Below, piece after piece: positions 46,358-54,940 of a DNA stretch of 64,000 nt. The DNA comes from Secundilactobacillus kimchicus JCM 15530 (GTDB taxonomy: Bacteria > Bacillota > Bacilli > Lactobacillales > Lactobacillaceae), in contig NZ_AZCX01000002.1 in the NCBI RefSeq assembly GCF_001433995.1, forward strand, positions 372,001 through 436,000, written 5' to 3'. The position numbers and the translations under genes are program-made. A model generated the notes under the pieces. The model saw only the letters and a list, made by a program, of their open reading frames with translations. It did not search any database and was not told the DNA's origin. Positions within the stretch are counted from its first letter, which is position 1. Each line of letters begins with the position of its first letter.

Positions 46358-46603
46358 ATGAGTAAAAGAGTTTCTGATGGCTTTAATGAAGTCTATGAAA
46401 AGTATGAGTCTGAACCCAAGAGTAAGATTGCTAGCTTAAAAGATGTATTGATGTTGACAATTAGTTTGTACAGAGATGCCAAGTCAAAATGTGACATTAA
46501 GACTGCTGCAAAAATGATTGATGAGTATCAATCGGACCTCGAGAATTACGACTTGTGGAAGTATATTGATGAGAGCGAGTTAAAAGCAGTTCTCGAAAAA
46601 TAG
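46358..46603 (+). CDS. Cassette protein 2, unknown
   Basis: An 81-residue helical, charged protein (NEVYEKYESEPKSKIASLKDVLMLTISLY in outline). A strong GTAGGAGGA site lies eight bases after the previous stop, so it is cotranscribed with cassette protein 1. It is followed at once by a terminator. No recognised domain. Confidence 0.65.
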   Translation: MSKRVSDGFNEVYEKYESEPKSKIASLKDVLMLTISLYRDAKSKCDIKTAAKMIDEYQSDLENYDLWKYIDESELKAVLEK

Positions 46604-46611
46604 CTTTTTTG

Positions 46612-46638
46612 AGAGTGGGATTATTGCCCGCTCTTTTT
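46612..46638 (+). terminator. Terminator closing the two-gene cassette
   Basis: AGAGTGGG pairs with CCCGCTCT (one G-T pair) and ends in five T. Confidence 0.75.
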
Positions 46639-46659
46639 ATTTGAAAGGAGGTCTGTGAA

Positions 46660-47088
46660 ATGGCTAAGCTAACGATTAAGCAACAGAAGTTCATTGAATC
46701 ATACATTGTCAGCGGTAACGCTACGCAGGCCGCCATCGAAGCAGGATATTCCAAGAAAACAGCTGGTCAAACTGGCAACGAAAACCTTAAAAAACCACAA
46801 ATTATGAAAGCACTTGAAAAACGCACCGAGCGATTGCAATCAGAAAAGGTTGACTCACAGCAAGACATTGTTGAGTTTTTATCATCCGTCCGGCGAGGTG
46901 AAGTTAGAGAACAGATTGTTACACCTAGTGGTTATGTGGTTGAAGTACCGGCTAAGATTTCTGATCGTGTTAAGGCTGCGGAACTCATGGGTAAAAGATA
47001 TGCAATGTGGACGGATAAGCATGATGTCAGCACCGATGGCGGGCCCGTTAAGATTGTAATTCGACCACGAGGTGATACCGATGGCTGA
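46660..47088 (+). CDS. terS: Terminase small subunit
   Basis: A 142-residue Terminase_2/YqaS-type protein that recognises phage DNA for packaging. The N-terminal helix-turn-helix reads LTIKQQKFIESYIVSGNATQAAIEAGY in outline, with the typical GYSKKTA segment; the middle is the oligomerisation helix and the tail contains DGGPVKIVI. AAAGGAGG is upstream. It overlaps terL by eight bases. Confidence 0.92.
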   Translation: MAKLTIKQQKFIESYIVSGNATQAAIEAGYSKKTAGQTGNENLKKPQIMKALEKRTERLQSEKVDSQQDIVEFLSSVRRGEVREQIVTPSGYVVEVPAKISDRVKAAELMGKRYAMWTDKHDVSTDGGPVKIVIRPRGDTDG

Positions 47089-48337
47089 TGAAATTAACCT
47101 GCTAGATCATACGGCGCCAGCGTTCGACGAACTGGTTTGGGATATCTTGGAAAACAAACATTCGAATTATTGGTTAAATGGGGGCCGTGGATCAACCAAG
47201 TCCTCTTTTATTTCGCTTATAATTATTGTAGGTATGATGAATGACCCGGATGCGAATGCGGTAGTTCTACGTAAGGTTGCAGACACGTTGAGGCGTTCAG
47301 TTTTTGACCAATATTTATGGGCGGTTGACTCGCTAGGAGTTGCTAGTAAATGGCTGGACTCATACAGCCCTTTGATGCTGACGTACTTACCAACAGGACA
47401 ACAGATTCGTTTTCTGGGTGCGGATAAACCCCGTAAAATCAAATCGCAGAAATTCAGACATGGTTATACGAAGTTCAAGCATTACGAAGAAGCAGACGAA
47501 TTTGATAGTTGGTTGGATTTACGTAATATTAACCAATCGCTCAACCGTGGCGGTAGCGACATCATCACCTTTTACTCCTACAATCCACCAGCCAACGTTA
47601 ATAATTGGGTGAATCAGGTAAGTACAAAAGAAGGACTGCGCGACGATACACTAGTCCATAACTCAGATTACTTGACGGTCCCTAAAGAGTGGCTTGGTAA
47701 GGAATTCTTAGCCGATGCTGAACAACTTAAAAAGGATAACCCTAAAGCTTACGCTCATGAATACCTTGGCGAGGTAACTGGGACAGGCGCTGAGGTTTTC
47801 AATAACCTCACAATCAGAGAGATTACCGATGAGGAAATCTCACATTTCGACAAGATATATCACGGGCTGGACTTTGGTTTTGCTCACGATCCACTAGCTT
47901 ATGGTGATGCGTACTACGACTCAGCTCGTAGGCGCATTTTTCTTTACAACGAGATTTACAGCGTTGGCATGACGAACAGGGAAGCGGTTGAGGCAATTCG
48001 CAAGCTTAATCCAATGAATGAACCGATCATTGCAGACTCTGCTGAACCGAGAACCATTGCCGAGTTTAGAGACCTTGGCTTAAATGTCCTAGGTGCTAAG
48101 AAAGGCCCTGGTTCACGTGAGCATGGATTCAAATGGCTACAAGATTTACGAGAAATTATTATTGATCCAGTGCGGTGCCCGAATACAGCTCGTGAATTCT
48201 CAGGTTATGAGTTAGCAAGAGATGCTAACGGGAACTTTAAGAGTGGTTATCCCGATGGTGACGATCACTCCATTGATAAAACACGTTATGAACTTGAAAC
48301 ACTGATGAAGAAAGGGGGCTTCGTGCCTTGGAAGTAA
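47081..48337 (+). CDS. terL: Terminase large subunit (PBSX type)
   Basis: It has 418 residues. The ATPase domain has Walker A GGRGSTKSSF and a Walker B-like HYEEADEF; the RNase H-like nuclease domain has DFGFAHDPLAYGD, IIADSAEP and GDDHSID with the metal-binding acids. It drives DNA into the head and cuts it. The ATG at 47081 follows GAGGTGAT; an in-frame GTG at 47072 is less likely. Confidence 0.94.
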   Translation: MADEINLLDHTAPAFDELVWDILENKHSNYWLNGGRGSTKSSFISLIIIVGMMNDPDANAVVLRKVADTLRRSVFDQYLWAVDSLGVASKWLDSYSPLMLTYLPTGQQIRFLGADKPRKIKSQKFRHGYTKFKHYEEADEFDSWLDLRNINQSLNRGGSDIITFYSYNPPANVNNWVNQVSTKEGLRDDTLVHNSDYLTVPKEWLGKEFLADAEQLKKDNPKAYAHEYLGEVTGTGAEVFNNLTIREITDEEISHFDKIYHGLDFGFAHDPLAYGDAYYDSARRRIFLYNEIYSVGMTNREAVEAIRKLNPMNEPIIADSAEPRTIAEFRDLGLNVLGAKKGPGSREHGFKWLQDLREIIIDPVRCPNTAREFSGYELARDANGNFKSGYPDGDDHSIDKTRYELETLMKKGGFVPWK

Positions 48338-49755
48338 AACAAATGCAAGAACTGCTTCGCAACACCGATAAGCGACGCCTTGAATTTTCCCGTAAGTATA
48401 AGAAGTCCCTGGACTACTACTTCAATAAAAACGACATCACGATTCGTAATAACGGCGAGTCGAAGCTCAAAGAAGACGGCAAAGATGAGCCGTTGCGTAA
48501 GGCTGACAACCGAGTGTCTAGCAACTATCACCAGTTGCTGGTTGATCAGGAAGCTGGCTACGTGGCAACTGTTCCTCCGCAGATTGATGTGGAAGATGAT
48601 GGGCTCAACGATGAGATTGATGAGGTACTAGGTGATAACTTCAATCTGCGTATGAACCAATTAGTAGTTGACGCTGCCAACGCTGGCGTTGCTTGGGTTC
48701 ACTATTGGATTGACGAGGACAAGAAGTTTAGATACGGTATTGTGCCACCTGATCAGGTTATCCCAATTTACACAAGTGACTTAGACCGTAAGCTTTTAGC
48801 AGTCAGACGGTCATATAGCCAGCTGGACCCCGATACTGGCAAGCTTTTTAAGATTCACGAGTATTGGACGGATAAAGACGTGACGGTCTTTAAGGATACC
48901 AGCAATAACTATGAAGAACTGCAACCGTACAATGACCGCTTTACTTTTTATGATACGACTACCGGTGTCGAGACTGGTACAAGTAATCGGCTAGTCCATA
49001 ATCTCGGTCGAATCCCATTTATTGCGTTCCCCAAGAACAAGTTTGAACGGCCGGAATTGTACAAGTACAAGGGCCTGATTGACGTGTACGACAATGTATA
49101 CAACGGTTTCGTGAATGACGTTGATGACGTGCAAGAAGTTATCTTGGTGCTAACTAACTACGGTGGTGAAGACCTGGCTGAGTTCAGACGTTCGCTTAAA
49201 GAAGACAAGGCTATCAAGATGAATTCCATGGGTGGTACCGATAAATCCGGTATCGACAAGCTCACCATTGATATCCCTGTGGACGCCCGCAACTCCCTAA
49301 TGGAGGTCACCAAGTCAGATATTTTCGTGCATGGTCAGGGTGTGAACCCGGTCGACTTTAAAGCGATTGGCAATGCCAGCGGGACAGCAATTAAGGCACT
49401 CTACGGTCATTTAGAGCTAAAGGCTAGTAACACTGAGGCTAACTTTAGAGATGGCTTATCCGAATTGGTTAGAGCCATCATGAAGCAGTTGAACGCTGCT
49501 CAATGGGATAGTCGCAAAATCAATCAGACCTGGACTCGTACAGCCATTCAAAATGATTTAGAGCAAGCCCAAATGGTGAGCCAAGTGGCAGCGGTTAGTT
49601 CTGATGAGGCGATTGCCAAGGCTAACCCAATCGTGACGGACTATCAGCAAGAATTGGAAGATCGTCAAGATGATATCGTAAAACGTGACGGATACTCGAA
49701 CCCCGGTGCCTTAGACGATGTAGAGGATGATGAGGATGAGTCGGAAGAAGAGTAA
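48328..49755 (+). CDS. Portal protein (SPP1 gp6-like)
   Basis: A 475-residue phage portal of the SPP1 gp6/PBSX type: dodecameric ring through which DNA enters the capsid. SGTAIKALYGHLELKA near residue 355 and the DNRVSSNYHQLLVDQEAGYV block (about 60-78) are typical. The start is TTG with AAGGGGG eight bases upstream; it overlaps terL by ten bases. The C-terminal end is acidic. Confidence 0.93.
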   Translation: MEVKQMQELLRNTDKRRLEFSRKYKKSLDYYFNKNDITIRNNGESKLKEDGKDEPLRKADNRVSSNYHQLLVDQEAGYVATVPPQIDVEDDGLNDEIDEVLGDNFNLRMNQLVVDAANAGVAWVHYWIDEDKKFRYGIVPPDQVIPIYTSDLDRKLLAVRRSYSQLDPDTGKLFKIHEYWTDKDVTVFKDTSNNYEELQPYNDRFTFYDTTTGVETGTSNRLVHNLGRIPFIAFPKNKFERPELYKYKGLIDVYDNVYNGFVNDVDDVQEVILVLTNYGGEDLAEFRRSLKEDKAIKMNSMGGTDKSGIDKLTIDIPVDARNSLMEVTKSDIFVHGQGVNPVDFKAIGNASGTAIKALYGHLELKASNTEANFRDGLSELVRAIMKQLNAAQWDSRKINQTWTRTAIQNDLEQAQMVSQVAAVSSDEAIAKANPIVTDYQQELEDRQDDIVKRDGYSNPGALDDVEDDEDESEEE

Positions 49756-50773
49756 TAACCAGCTTTACTGGGAGAAACGTTTTCTCCAAATTAAAGCACG
49801 TGAGATACGATCAACCGAAGAATTTGAAAAGGCCTTGCAACCACAGCTCGGAGTGCTTGAAAAAGAACTTCAATCTGAGATTGAGAAGTTCACCGTCCGA
49901 TACGCCAACAACCAAGGTGTGGATAAAGACGAAGCTCGTAAACTACTCAAGGATGTTAAATCTAAGAACTGGCGAATGACTTTGGAGCAGTTTGCTGCGC
50001 GTGCTAAGGCCGGTGAATTTCCAGAATTACTTGATGCCGAGTATTTACGTTCGAGAGTAGCTCGGTTGCAAGAACTGGAGAGCCAGCTAAAGATACTCAC
50101 TGCTAGCTTTAGCGACAATCAAACCGATCAGATGGAGCAACAGCTAGTCCATCAGTACATCGATACGTACACTCGTACCTCTTATGCTTCTCAGTCGATG
50201 ATGCAAAATTTTGCTGTGATTTATGCTGTATTTGACGAGCAACTACTCCGGGCTGTGGTGTCACGGCCATGGGAAGGTAGTAACTTCTCACAACACGTCT
50301 GGGGCACCTATCGCAATACGATGGTTGACGAGGTTATGGACGTAATTGTCCGTGGCACTCTTATGGGATATGGTCCGGCCAAGGTAACTTCGATGTTTCG
50401 GGCCAAGTTTGGTGATATCAAACGCTATGATGTTCACCGCCTGATCGTGACTGAGATGGCTCATGTGGCTGAGGAAGCGACTTTTAAATCCTATGAAGAC
50501 AATGAGATCGATTGGTATGAGTATTCAGCAACGCTTGAATCTCATACTTGTGATGTGTGCGCGGCACTTGATGGCCAGCATTTCAAAGTTATTGATAAGG
50601 TGGAGGGCAAAAATGCTCCAGTTATGCATCCGCATTGCCGTTGCACAACGATGCCTTGGCTGGAAGGGTTACCGCCAGTGTTGTTACGGGGCTATCGTGA
50701 CCCTGATTCCGGAAGATGGAAGACTGGCCCAAATATGAGTTTCAAAGAATGGAAAAAGAAATATGTAGTTTAA
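49736..50773 (+). CDS. Minor head protein (Mu F / SPP1 gp7 family)
   Basis: It has 345 residues. The long helical N-terminal half leads to a phage Mu protein F-like domain with TCDVCAALDGQ and PVMHPHCRCTTMPW, a Cys/His cluster typical of the family. It is a few copies per virion at the portal, aiding DNA ejection in SPP1. The start inside the portal gene end (ATG 49736) follows GAGG; earlier ATGs at 49727 and 49730 exist. Confidence 0.9.
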   Translation: MSRKKSNNQLYWEKRFLQIKAREIRSTEEFEKALQPQLGVLEKELQSEIEKFTVRYANNQGVDKDEARKLLKDVKSKNWRMTLEQFAARAKAGEFPELLDAEYLRSRVARLQELESQLKILTASFSDNQTDQMEQQLVHQYIDTYTRTSYASQSMMQNFAVIYAVFDEQLLRAVVSRPWEGSNFSQHVWGTYRNTMVDEVMDVIVRGTLMGYGPAKVTSMFRAKFGDIKRYDVHRLIVTEMAHVAEEATFKSYEDNEIDWYEYSATLESHTCDVCAALDGQHFKVIDKVEGKNAPVMHPHCRCTTMPWLEGLPPVLLRGYRDPDSGRWKTGPNMSFKEWKKKYVV

Positions 50774-50862
50774 CCTTTGACCTCAGCACGTCGTAAAACT
50801 GCTTTTTGTTTTACCCTGATCGTGGTCGCCCCACGTAAATCTAGCGAGAAGGAGTGTTTTAT

Positions 50863-51414
50863 ATGAAACGTGAATTATTGAAAGGCTTGGGTTTAACCGA
50901 GGAACAAATGGACAAAATTATGGCTGCCAATGGCGCTGATATTGAAAAAGCTAAGTCAGGCTTAGGTGATGTGGAGGCTTTAAAGACCGAAAACGCATCA
51001 CTTAAGGAGCAATTGACCGGGCGGGATAAGGATCTAAAATCACTGCAAAAACAGGCAGGCAACTCCGAAGAACTGACAAAGCAACTCGAAGACCTGCAAA
51101 ACCAGTACAAGACCGATACCGAAGCCCTGCAAGGACAGTTACACCAGACTAAGCTTAACGGCGCTTTAGACACTGTTCTAAGTGGCGCAAAGGTCCGTAA
51201 CACCAAAGCCGCTAAAGCCTTGTTAGATATGGATAAGATTGAGCTCACTGATAATGGTGATTTAAAGGGCGTTGACGATCAATTATCAGCCCTGAAGCAA
51301 TCGGACGCTTACCTGTTTGATGAGGGCAGTCAAGGGAACTACAAGCCACAAGGTGGTGACGGTTCTCAAGACACGGACCCGGCTCAAGCAATGATTGACG
51401 CTTTCAAAAATTAA
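50863..51414 (+). CDS. Capsid scaffold protein (GP20 family)
   Basis: A 183-residue phage minor structural protein GP20-type scaffold: it is a long coiled coil (about 35-95, KTENASLKEQLTGRDKDLKS onward) with a short C-terminal region that binds capsid. GAAGGAG precedes the ATG at 50863. It sits directly before the major capsid gene, as expected. The 90-base gap upstream holds a GTAAAAC/GTTTTAC hairpin and a CGTGG/CCACG hairpin of unclear use. Confidence 0.87.
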   Translation: MKRELLKGLGLTEEQMDKIMAANGADIEKAKSGLGDVEALKTENASLKEQLTGRDKDLKSLQKQAGNSEELTKQLEDLQNQYKTDTEALQGQLHQTKLNGALDTVLSGAKVRNTKAAKALLDMDKIELTDNGDLKGVDDQLSALKQSDAYLFDEGSQGNYKPQGGDGSQDTDPAQAMIDAFKN

Positions 51415-51436
51415 TTCGAAAGAAGGAAAATGATTT

Positions 51437-52375
51437 ATGGCAGACGCAACTGTAAATTACGCAGAGGCTTATCAGCAGGCTATTCAACAAGCCTTTTATG
51501 ATGGTCATCTGTTCTCACAAAAATTGTGGAACTCACCATCTAACAGCGTTATCAAGTTTGATGGCGCTAAGCATATCAAAGTACCCCGATTAACTATTAA
51601 CGAAGGTCGTAAGGATCGCGCCCGTCGGACCATTACACCGGTCGCTGCTAACTATTCCAACGACTGGGATTCATATGAGCTGACCAATGAGCGTTACTGG
51701 AGCACTTTGGTTGACCCATCAGATATTGACGAATCAAATATGGTCATCTCAATCGCTAATATCACTAAGCAATTTAATCTGGATGAAAAAATGCCAGAAA
51801 TGGATCGTCAAATGTACAGCAAGCTCTATCAAGAAAAGGTAGCAGCTGCTGATGGCGGCATCTACACCGATACGCTTGACGAAAAGAACATCTTACAAGC
51901 TTTCGATGATATGATGGTTAACTTTGACGAAGCCCGGATCCCAGGCAATAACCGTGAGTTGTACTTAACTCCAAAGGTTAACGCCATTTTGAAGCGTGCT
52001 GAAGCTATCAACCGTCAATTGACACTTGAAGGTAATGGCAACATCGCTCGGACTGTGTACTCATTAGATGACGTGAACATCAACGTGGTGCCATCTGACT
52101 TGATGCAAACTGCTTTCGACTTTACTACTGGCTCAAAAGCTGTGGATGATGCCAAGCAGATTCAAATGTTCTTGATCTACAACGGCGTTCAGATTGCACC
52201 TCAAAAGTATAGCTTTGTTGGCTTTGACGCTCCTACTGCTTCAAACAGTGGGAACTATCTGTACTACGAACAATCTTATGATGATGTGCTCTTACTCAAG
52301 ACTAAGACGGCTGGTATTGAATTCGTGACTGCTGATAAAGTCGCTCCTACGGAACCAACCGACCCAAAAGCCTAG
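51437..52375 (+). CDS. Major capsid protein
   Basis: A 312-residue major head protein, about the size of PBSX/XkdG-type capsid proteins; the expected HK97 fold is inferred from family and position. The N-terminus (NYAEAYQQAIQQAFYDGHLFSQKLW) and the VDPSDIDESNMVISI and PGNNRELYLTPKVNAILKRA blocks are typical of Lactobacillus/Bacillus homologues. The terminal codons contain a C CCA AAA slippery heptamer followed by a stem (separate entry), so a longer minor form of 334 residues is predicted. Confidence 0.92.
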   Translation: MADATVNYAEAYQQAIQQAFYDGHLFSQKLWNSPSNSVIKFDGAKHIKVPRLTINEGRKDRARRTITPVAANYSNDWDSYELTNERYWSTLVDPSDIDESNMVISIANITKQFNLDEKMPEMDRQMYSKLYQEKVAAADGGIYTDTLDEKNILQAFDDMMVNFDEARIPGNNRELYLTPKVNAILKRAEAINRQLTLEGNGNIARTVYSLDDVNINVVPSDLMQTAFDFTTGSKAVDDAKQIQMFLIYNGVQIAPQKYSFVGFDAPTASNSGNYLYYEQSYDDVLLLKTKTAGIEFVTADKVAPTEPTDPKA

Positions 52376-52440
52376 CGGCTCCCACCACAGTTAAGGTAGA
52401 AGCCAGTGAGGGCGGAGCCGATTTTAGTGCAACATATTAG
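52363..52440 (+). promoter_or_regulatory. Predicted -1 frameshift signal and extension of the capsid gene
   Basis: The slippery heptamer C CCA AAA (52363-52369) is in register with the capsid frame. After a six-base spacer a GC-rich 7-bp stem, CGGCTCC (52376-52382) with GGAGCCG (52414-52420), follows. The -1 frame then codes 23 residues ending at TAG 52438, including EGGADFSATY. GGADFSAT also occurs in the tail sheath (55486-55509) with five of eight codons different but synonymous, so the -1 frame appears to be selected as protein. Efficiency is unknown. Confidence 0.7.
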
Positions 52441-52457
52441 TGAGAGGAGGCTAAATT

Positions 52458-53165
52458 TTGGCCGATGAAAAATATACCCTGAATGTTTTTCAGGGTGACA
52501 AGCAAGTTGGTACTGGCGATAGTGCAAAAGTCCACGTCGATTTAGAAGCTAAAGAATATCCAGCTGGTACTTTTACCGGTGAACTTGTAAACGCTGAGGG
52601 TGCTAAGTCCAAGCGGTTTGATTTCCCAGCAGTGACTGTGGTCCCTAAGACGGTGGCTGTGACTGGTGTCACGATGAGTCAAGCGACTGCAACCGGCGAC
52701 ATTGGTAAAACCGTTGTCTTAACTGCTACGGTAGCTCCGGAAACTGCTACTGATAAGACGGTGGTATGGGCATCTAGCGATGACAAGATTGCGACTGTTA
52801 AAGATGGGACCGTGACCTTTGTCGCTGCTGGTACTGCTGATATTACAGCAACTGTTGGCGGTAAATCAGCAACAACTAAGGTAACCGTCAAAACACCGGT
52901 AGTAGCTGTGACTAAGATTACCTTAGATCCAGCAACTGCTAGTGTGGAAGCTGGTAAGACTGTCGCTTTAACCGCAAAGGTTGAGCCAGATAATGCTACT
53001 GATAAGACAGTCGCTTGGACTTCTAGTGACGATAAAATCGCCACGGTGAAGGATGGTACTGTCACTGGTGTGGTGGCCGGTGAAGCAACGATTACTGGCA
53101 CATCAGCAGACGGTAAGGTTACTGGTACTGCCACAGTGACGGTGACGGCACCCGCAGCGGGCTAG
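52458..53165 (+). CDS. Ig-like (BIg2) virion protein
   Basis: It has 235 residues: a short N-terminal beta domain (about 1-60) and two BIg2 immunoglobulin-like repeats (about 62-145 and 148-230). They share the VALTA/VVLTA, ATDKTV(V/A)W, SSDDKIATVKDGTVT blocks almost identically. Such domains decorate heads or tails and are thought to bind surface carbohydrates weakly. The TTG start has GAGAGGAGG upstream. Placement after the major capsid gene suggests a head decoration protein. Confidence 0.82.
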   Translation: MADEKYTLNVFQGDKQVGTGDSAKVHVDLEAKEYPAGTFTGELVNAEGAKSKRFDFPAVTVVPKTVAVTGVTMSQATATGDIGKTVVLTATVAPETATDKTVVWASSDDKIATVKDGTVTFVAAGTADITATVGGKSATTKVTVKTPVVAVTKITLDPATASVEAGKTVALTAKVEPDNATDKTVAWTSSDDKIATVKDGTVTGVVAGEATITGTSADGKVTGTATVTVTAPAAG

Positions 53166-53178
53166 GAGGTGACTGACA

Positions 53179-53562
53179 ATGGAGCAACACAAACGATTAG
53201 AAACTTTAACTAAGCTCGTATTAGACCTTAACGATAGCGATACCGATAATTCCGGTACCGTCATTAATTTTGTGGTGAACAAAGTCATTTTAGACGTTGC
53301 CAACTACACACATATTCCTGTGAGTGAACTTCCAGAGGAATTAGATCCGACTATTGTAGCTTTGTGCCAGCAGACAATCGCAACTCATGGCTTGCTCACT
53401 CCCCAAAGCGAACAGACCACAAACGTTGCTTCACTGTCGGAGGGTGATACAAGTGTCACTTTCAAGTCACCGGCCCAAGTCTATGCGGAGTTAGCAGCTG
53501 TCAATACAATCACTGACAGCTATATCGCCACGCTCAATGGATTCCGGAAAGTGAAGTGGTAG
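53179..53562 (+). CDS. Head-tail connector protein
   Basis: A 127-residue protein at the position of PBSX-like DNA-packaging/adaptor proteins (HK97 gp6/SPP1 gp15 type) that extend the portal channel. It is mostly helical, with LDVANYTHIPVSELPEELDPTIV in outline. TAGGAGGTGA precedes the ATG. It is first of the connector block. Confidence 0.75.
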   Translation: MEQHKRLETLTKLVLDLNDSDTDNSGTVINFVVNKVILDVANYTHIPVSELPEELDPTIVALCQQTIATHGLLTPQSEQTTNVASLSEGDTSVTFKSPAQVYAELAAVNTITDSYIATLNGFRKVKW

Positions 53563-53564
53563 CT

Positions 53565-53948
53565 ATGGGACTAGAAGATGCTTTTAGATCCATGCCACTC
53601 TCTAAGCTGTGGTTTGATAAAGCGACCATCTACGGCGTTATTCCGGGAGTTGATGCCGATGGTTTCACCAACGGAAAAGATACCGTAATCATCGAAAACG
53701 AACCATGCAAAGTGGTGCTTAAAGGTCTTAAGGCCAGTGAGCAATCGTTTTTCGGTACCGACAACTATGACGCCAAACTTTTGATTAGAGTAGGCATTGA
53801 TATTCCGGCCGGCGCAAAAATTACGATCAGAGACGCCAATGGGCGTACCACAAACTACAAGCGCGCCAGCAAGGGATATTCGGGCTATCTCAGTCACCAA
53901 GAGGTGGCTATGGTCAGGGATGAAAAGGCGAAGGAGGTAGTCAAATGA
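53565..53948 (+). CDS. Head closure protein
   Basis: A 127-residue beta-rich protein in the position of YqbH/XkdH (SPP1 gp16-like) head closure proteins that plug the connector after packaging. It has KASEQSFFGTDNYDAKLLIRVGIDIPAGAK in outline. The ATG at 53565 begins just after the preceding stop; a GTG at 53556 is also in frame. It overlaps the next start by four bases. Confidence 0.72.
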   Translation: MGLEDAFRSMPLSKLWFDKATIYGVIPGVDADGFTNGKDTVIIENEPCKVVLKGLKASEQSFFGTDNYDAKLLIRVGIDIPAGAKITIRDANGRTTNYKRASKGYSGYLSHQEVAMVRDEKAKEVVK

Positions 53949-54337
53949 GTGCTTTCTTTGAAGTAGGTGATGCGGAGTTTCAAGCATGGGTTCAAAAGGT
54001 TCAAGCCAAAGCTAACCCCGAAGCCATCAAGCGTGAGATGCAGACCAGCGTGAAACGTGTTGGCGTACAGGCTCAACGAACTGTTGAGAATGTGACTCCA
54101 GTTGATACCGGTACACTTCGCCGAGGCTGGACGCTTTCGAGTGGCGGACTTATGGCTGTTACACTTAGCAATGGTGTTGAATATGCACCGTTCATCGAGA
54201 ATGGTCACCGTACTCGTGGCGGTGGTGGCTGGGTGCCTGGGCATTTTATGCTGAGAGATTCAATAAAAGCTGTTGAATCTCAACTTGGCTCTCTGATCAC
54301 ACCACAATTTCAAAAGGTTCTGGAGGGGATGCTATGA
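53945..54337 (+). CDS. HK97 gp10-like head-tail joining protein
   Basis: It has 130 residues. The pattern AQRTVENVTPVDTGTLRRGW followed by NGVEYAPFIENGHRTRGG is the signature of the HK97 gp10/XkdI family, which joins tail to head. It is coupled to both neighbours by ATGA overlaps. Confidence 0.87.
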   Translation: MSAFFEVGDAEFQAWVQKVQAKANPEAIKREMQTSVKRVGVQAQRTVENVTPVDTGTLRRGWTLSSGGLMAVTLSNGVEYAPFIENGHRTRGGGGWVPGHFMLRDSIKAVESQLGSLITPQFQKVLEGML

Positions 54338-54795
54338 ACATTCTTACTAGAATCGCCCAATTACTAGCTACCATTGCCCCAGGTCTACCAATTTATAAGG
54401 AACAACAGAGTGGCGGTTTTCAAGAACCGTCATTTTTTGTGTCTTCGATTGGAGACCAGGTGCAGCCCGAGCTTTTCTCTAGGCAGAAGCGCACTCACAG
54501 CTACCAAGTGGTTTACTTTCCGGACCCTGCTAAACCGAACTCGGATATGAACGAAATGAAATTCAAACTCATGGATCAGTTCCTTGAGTTGAAAGATTTC
54601 GCTACTATCCGTGATCGGAATTTTAAGCCTGTGGATGGTGCTCTTACAGTCACTTTTGATGTGTGGGTCTGGGCATATCCGCAGGATGATACACCTAAGC
54701 AACAAACGCTCAAGCCGGTCAATCCGACTGCCAAGCCAGAACCTGAGCTGCCTGAGCGAATGAAACGTATTGGAGGTTCTACTCATGTCGAGTAA
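54334..54795 (+). CDS. Tail terminator/completion protein
   Basis: A 153-residue protein in the position of XkdJ/YqbJ. Its core (QPELFSRQKRTHSYQVVYFP, FDVWVWAY) is beta-rich; the tail is Pro/Lys-rich. Such proteins cap the tail tube at the end joined to the head. It is coupled to the gp10-like gene and overlaps the next small gene by 11 bases. Confidence 0.75.
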   Translation: MNILTRIAQLLATIAPGLPIYKEQQSGGFQEPSFFVSSIGDQVQPELFSRQKRTHSYQVVYFPDPAKPNSDMNEMKFKLMDQFLELKDFATIRDRNFKPVDGALTVTFDVWVWAYPQDDTPKQQTLKPVNPTAKPEPELPERMKRIGGSTHVE

Positions 54796-54940
54796 ATTCT
54801 CAAAAGCTTCGCTAGTAATGAGTAAGGGCTTTAAACCTATTGAGCGAGATATTCTCTCGCTTAAATTGGAGGATGGCAAGACTTACTCAAGAGTTGAAGC
54901 TGAAAAAATCATTAAAGAAACTAAAGGAGGCCTACGTTAA
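54785..54940 (+). CDS. Small tail-region protein before sheath
   Basis: A 51-residue charged protein (SKGFKPIERDILSLKLEDGK). TGGAGG lies upstream. Its stop overlaps the sheath start (TAATG). Small frames are found at this position in PBSX-like phages; its role is unknown. Confidence 0.65.
   Translation: MSSKFSKASLVMSKGFKPIERDILSLKLEDGKTYSRVEAEKIIKETKGGLR

Noticed and set aside
52679-53134. 151-residue minus-strand frame opposite the Ig-like gene
   Set aside because: Its repeats mirror the two BIg2 domains; no start signal.
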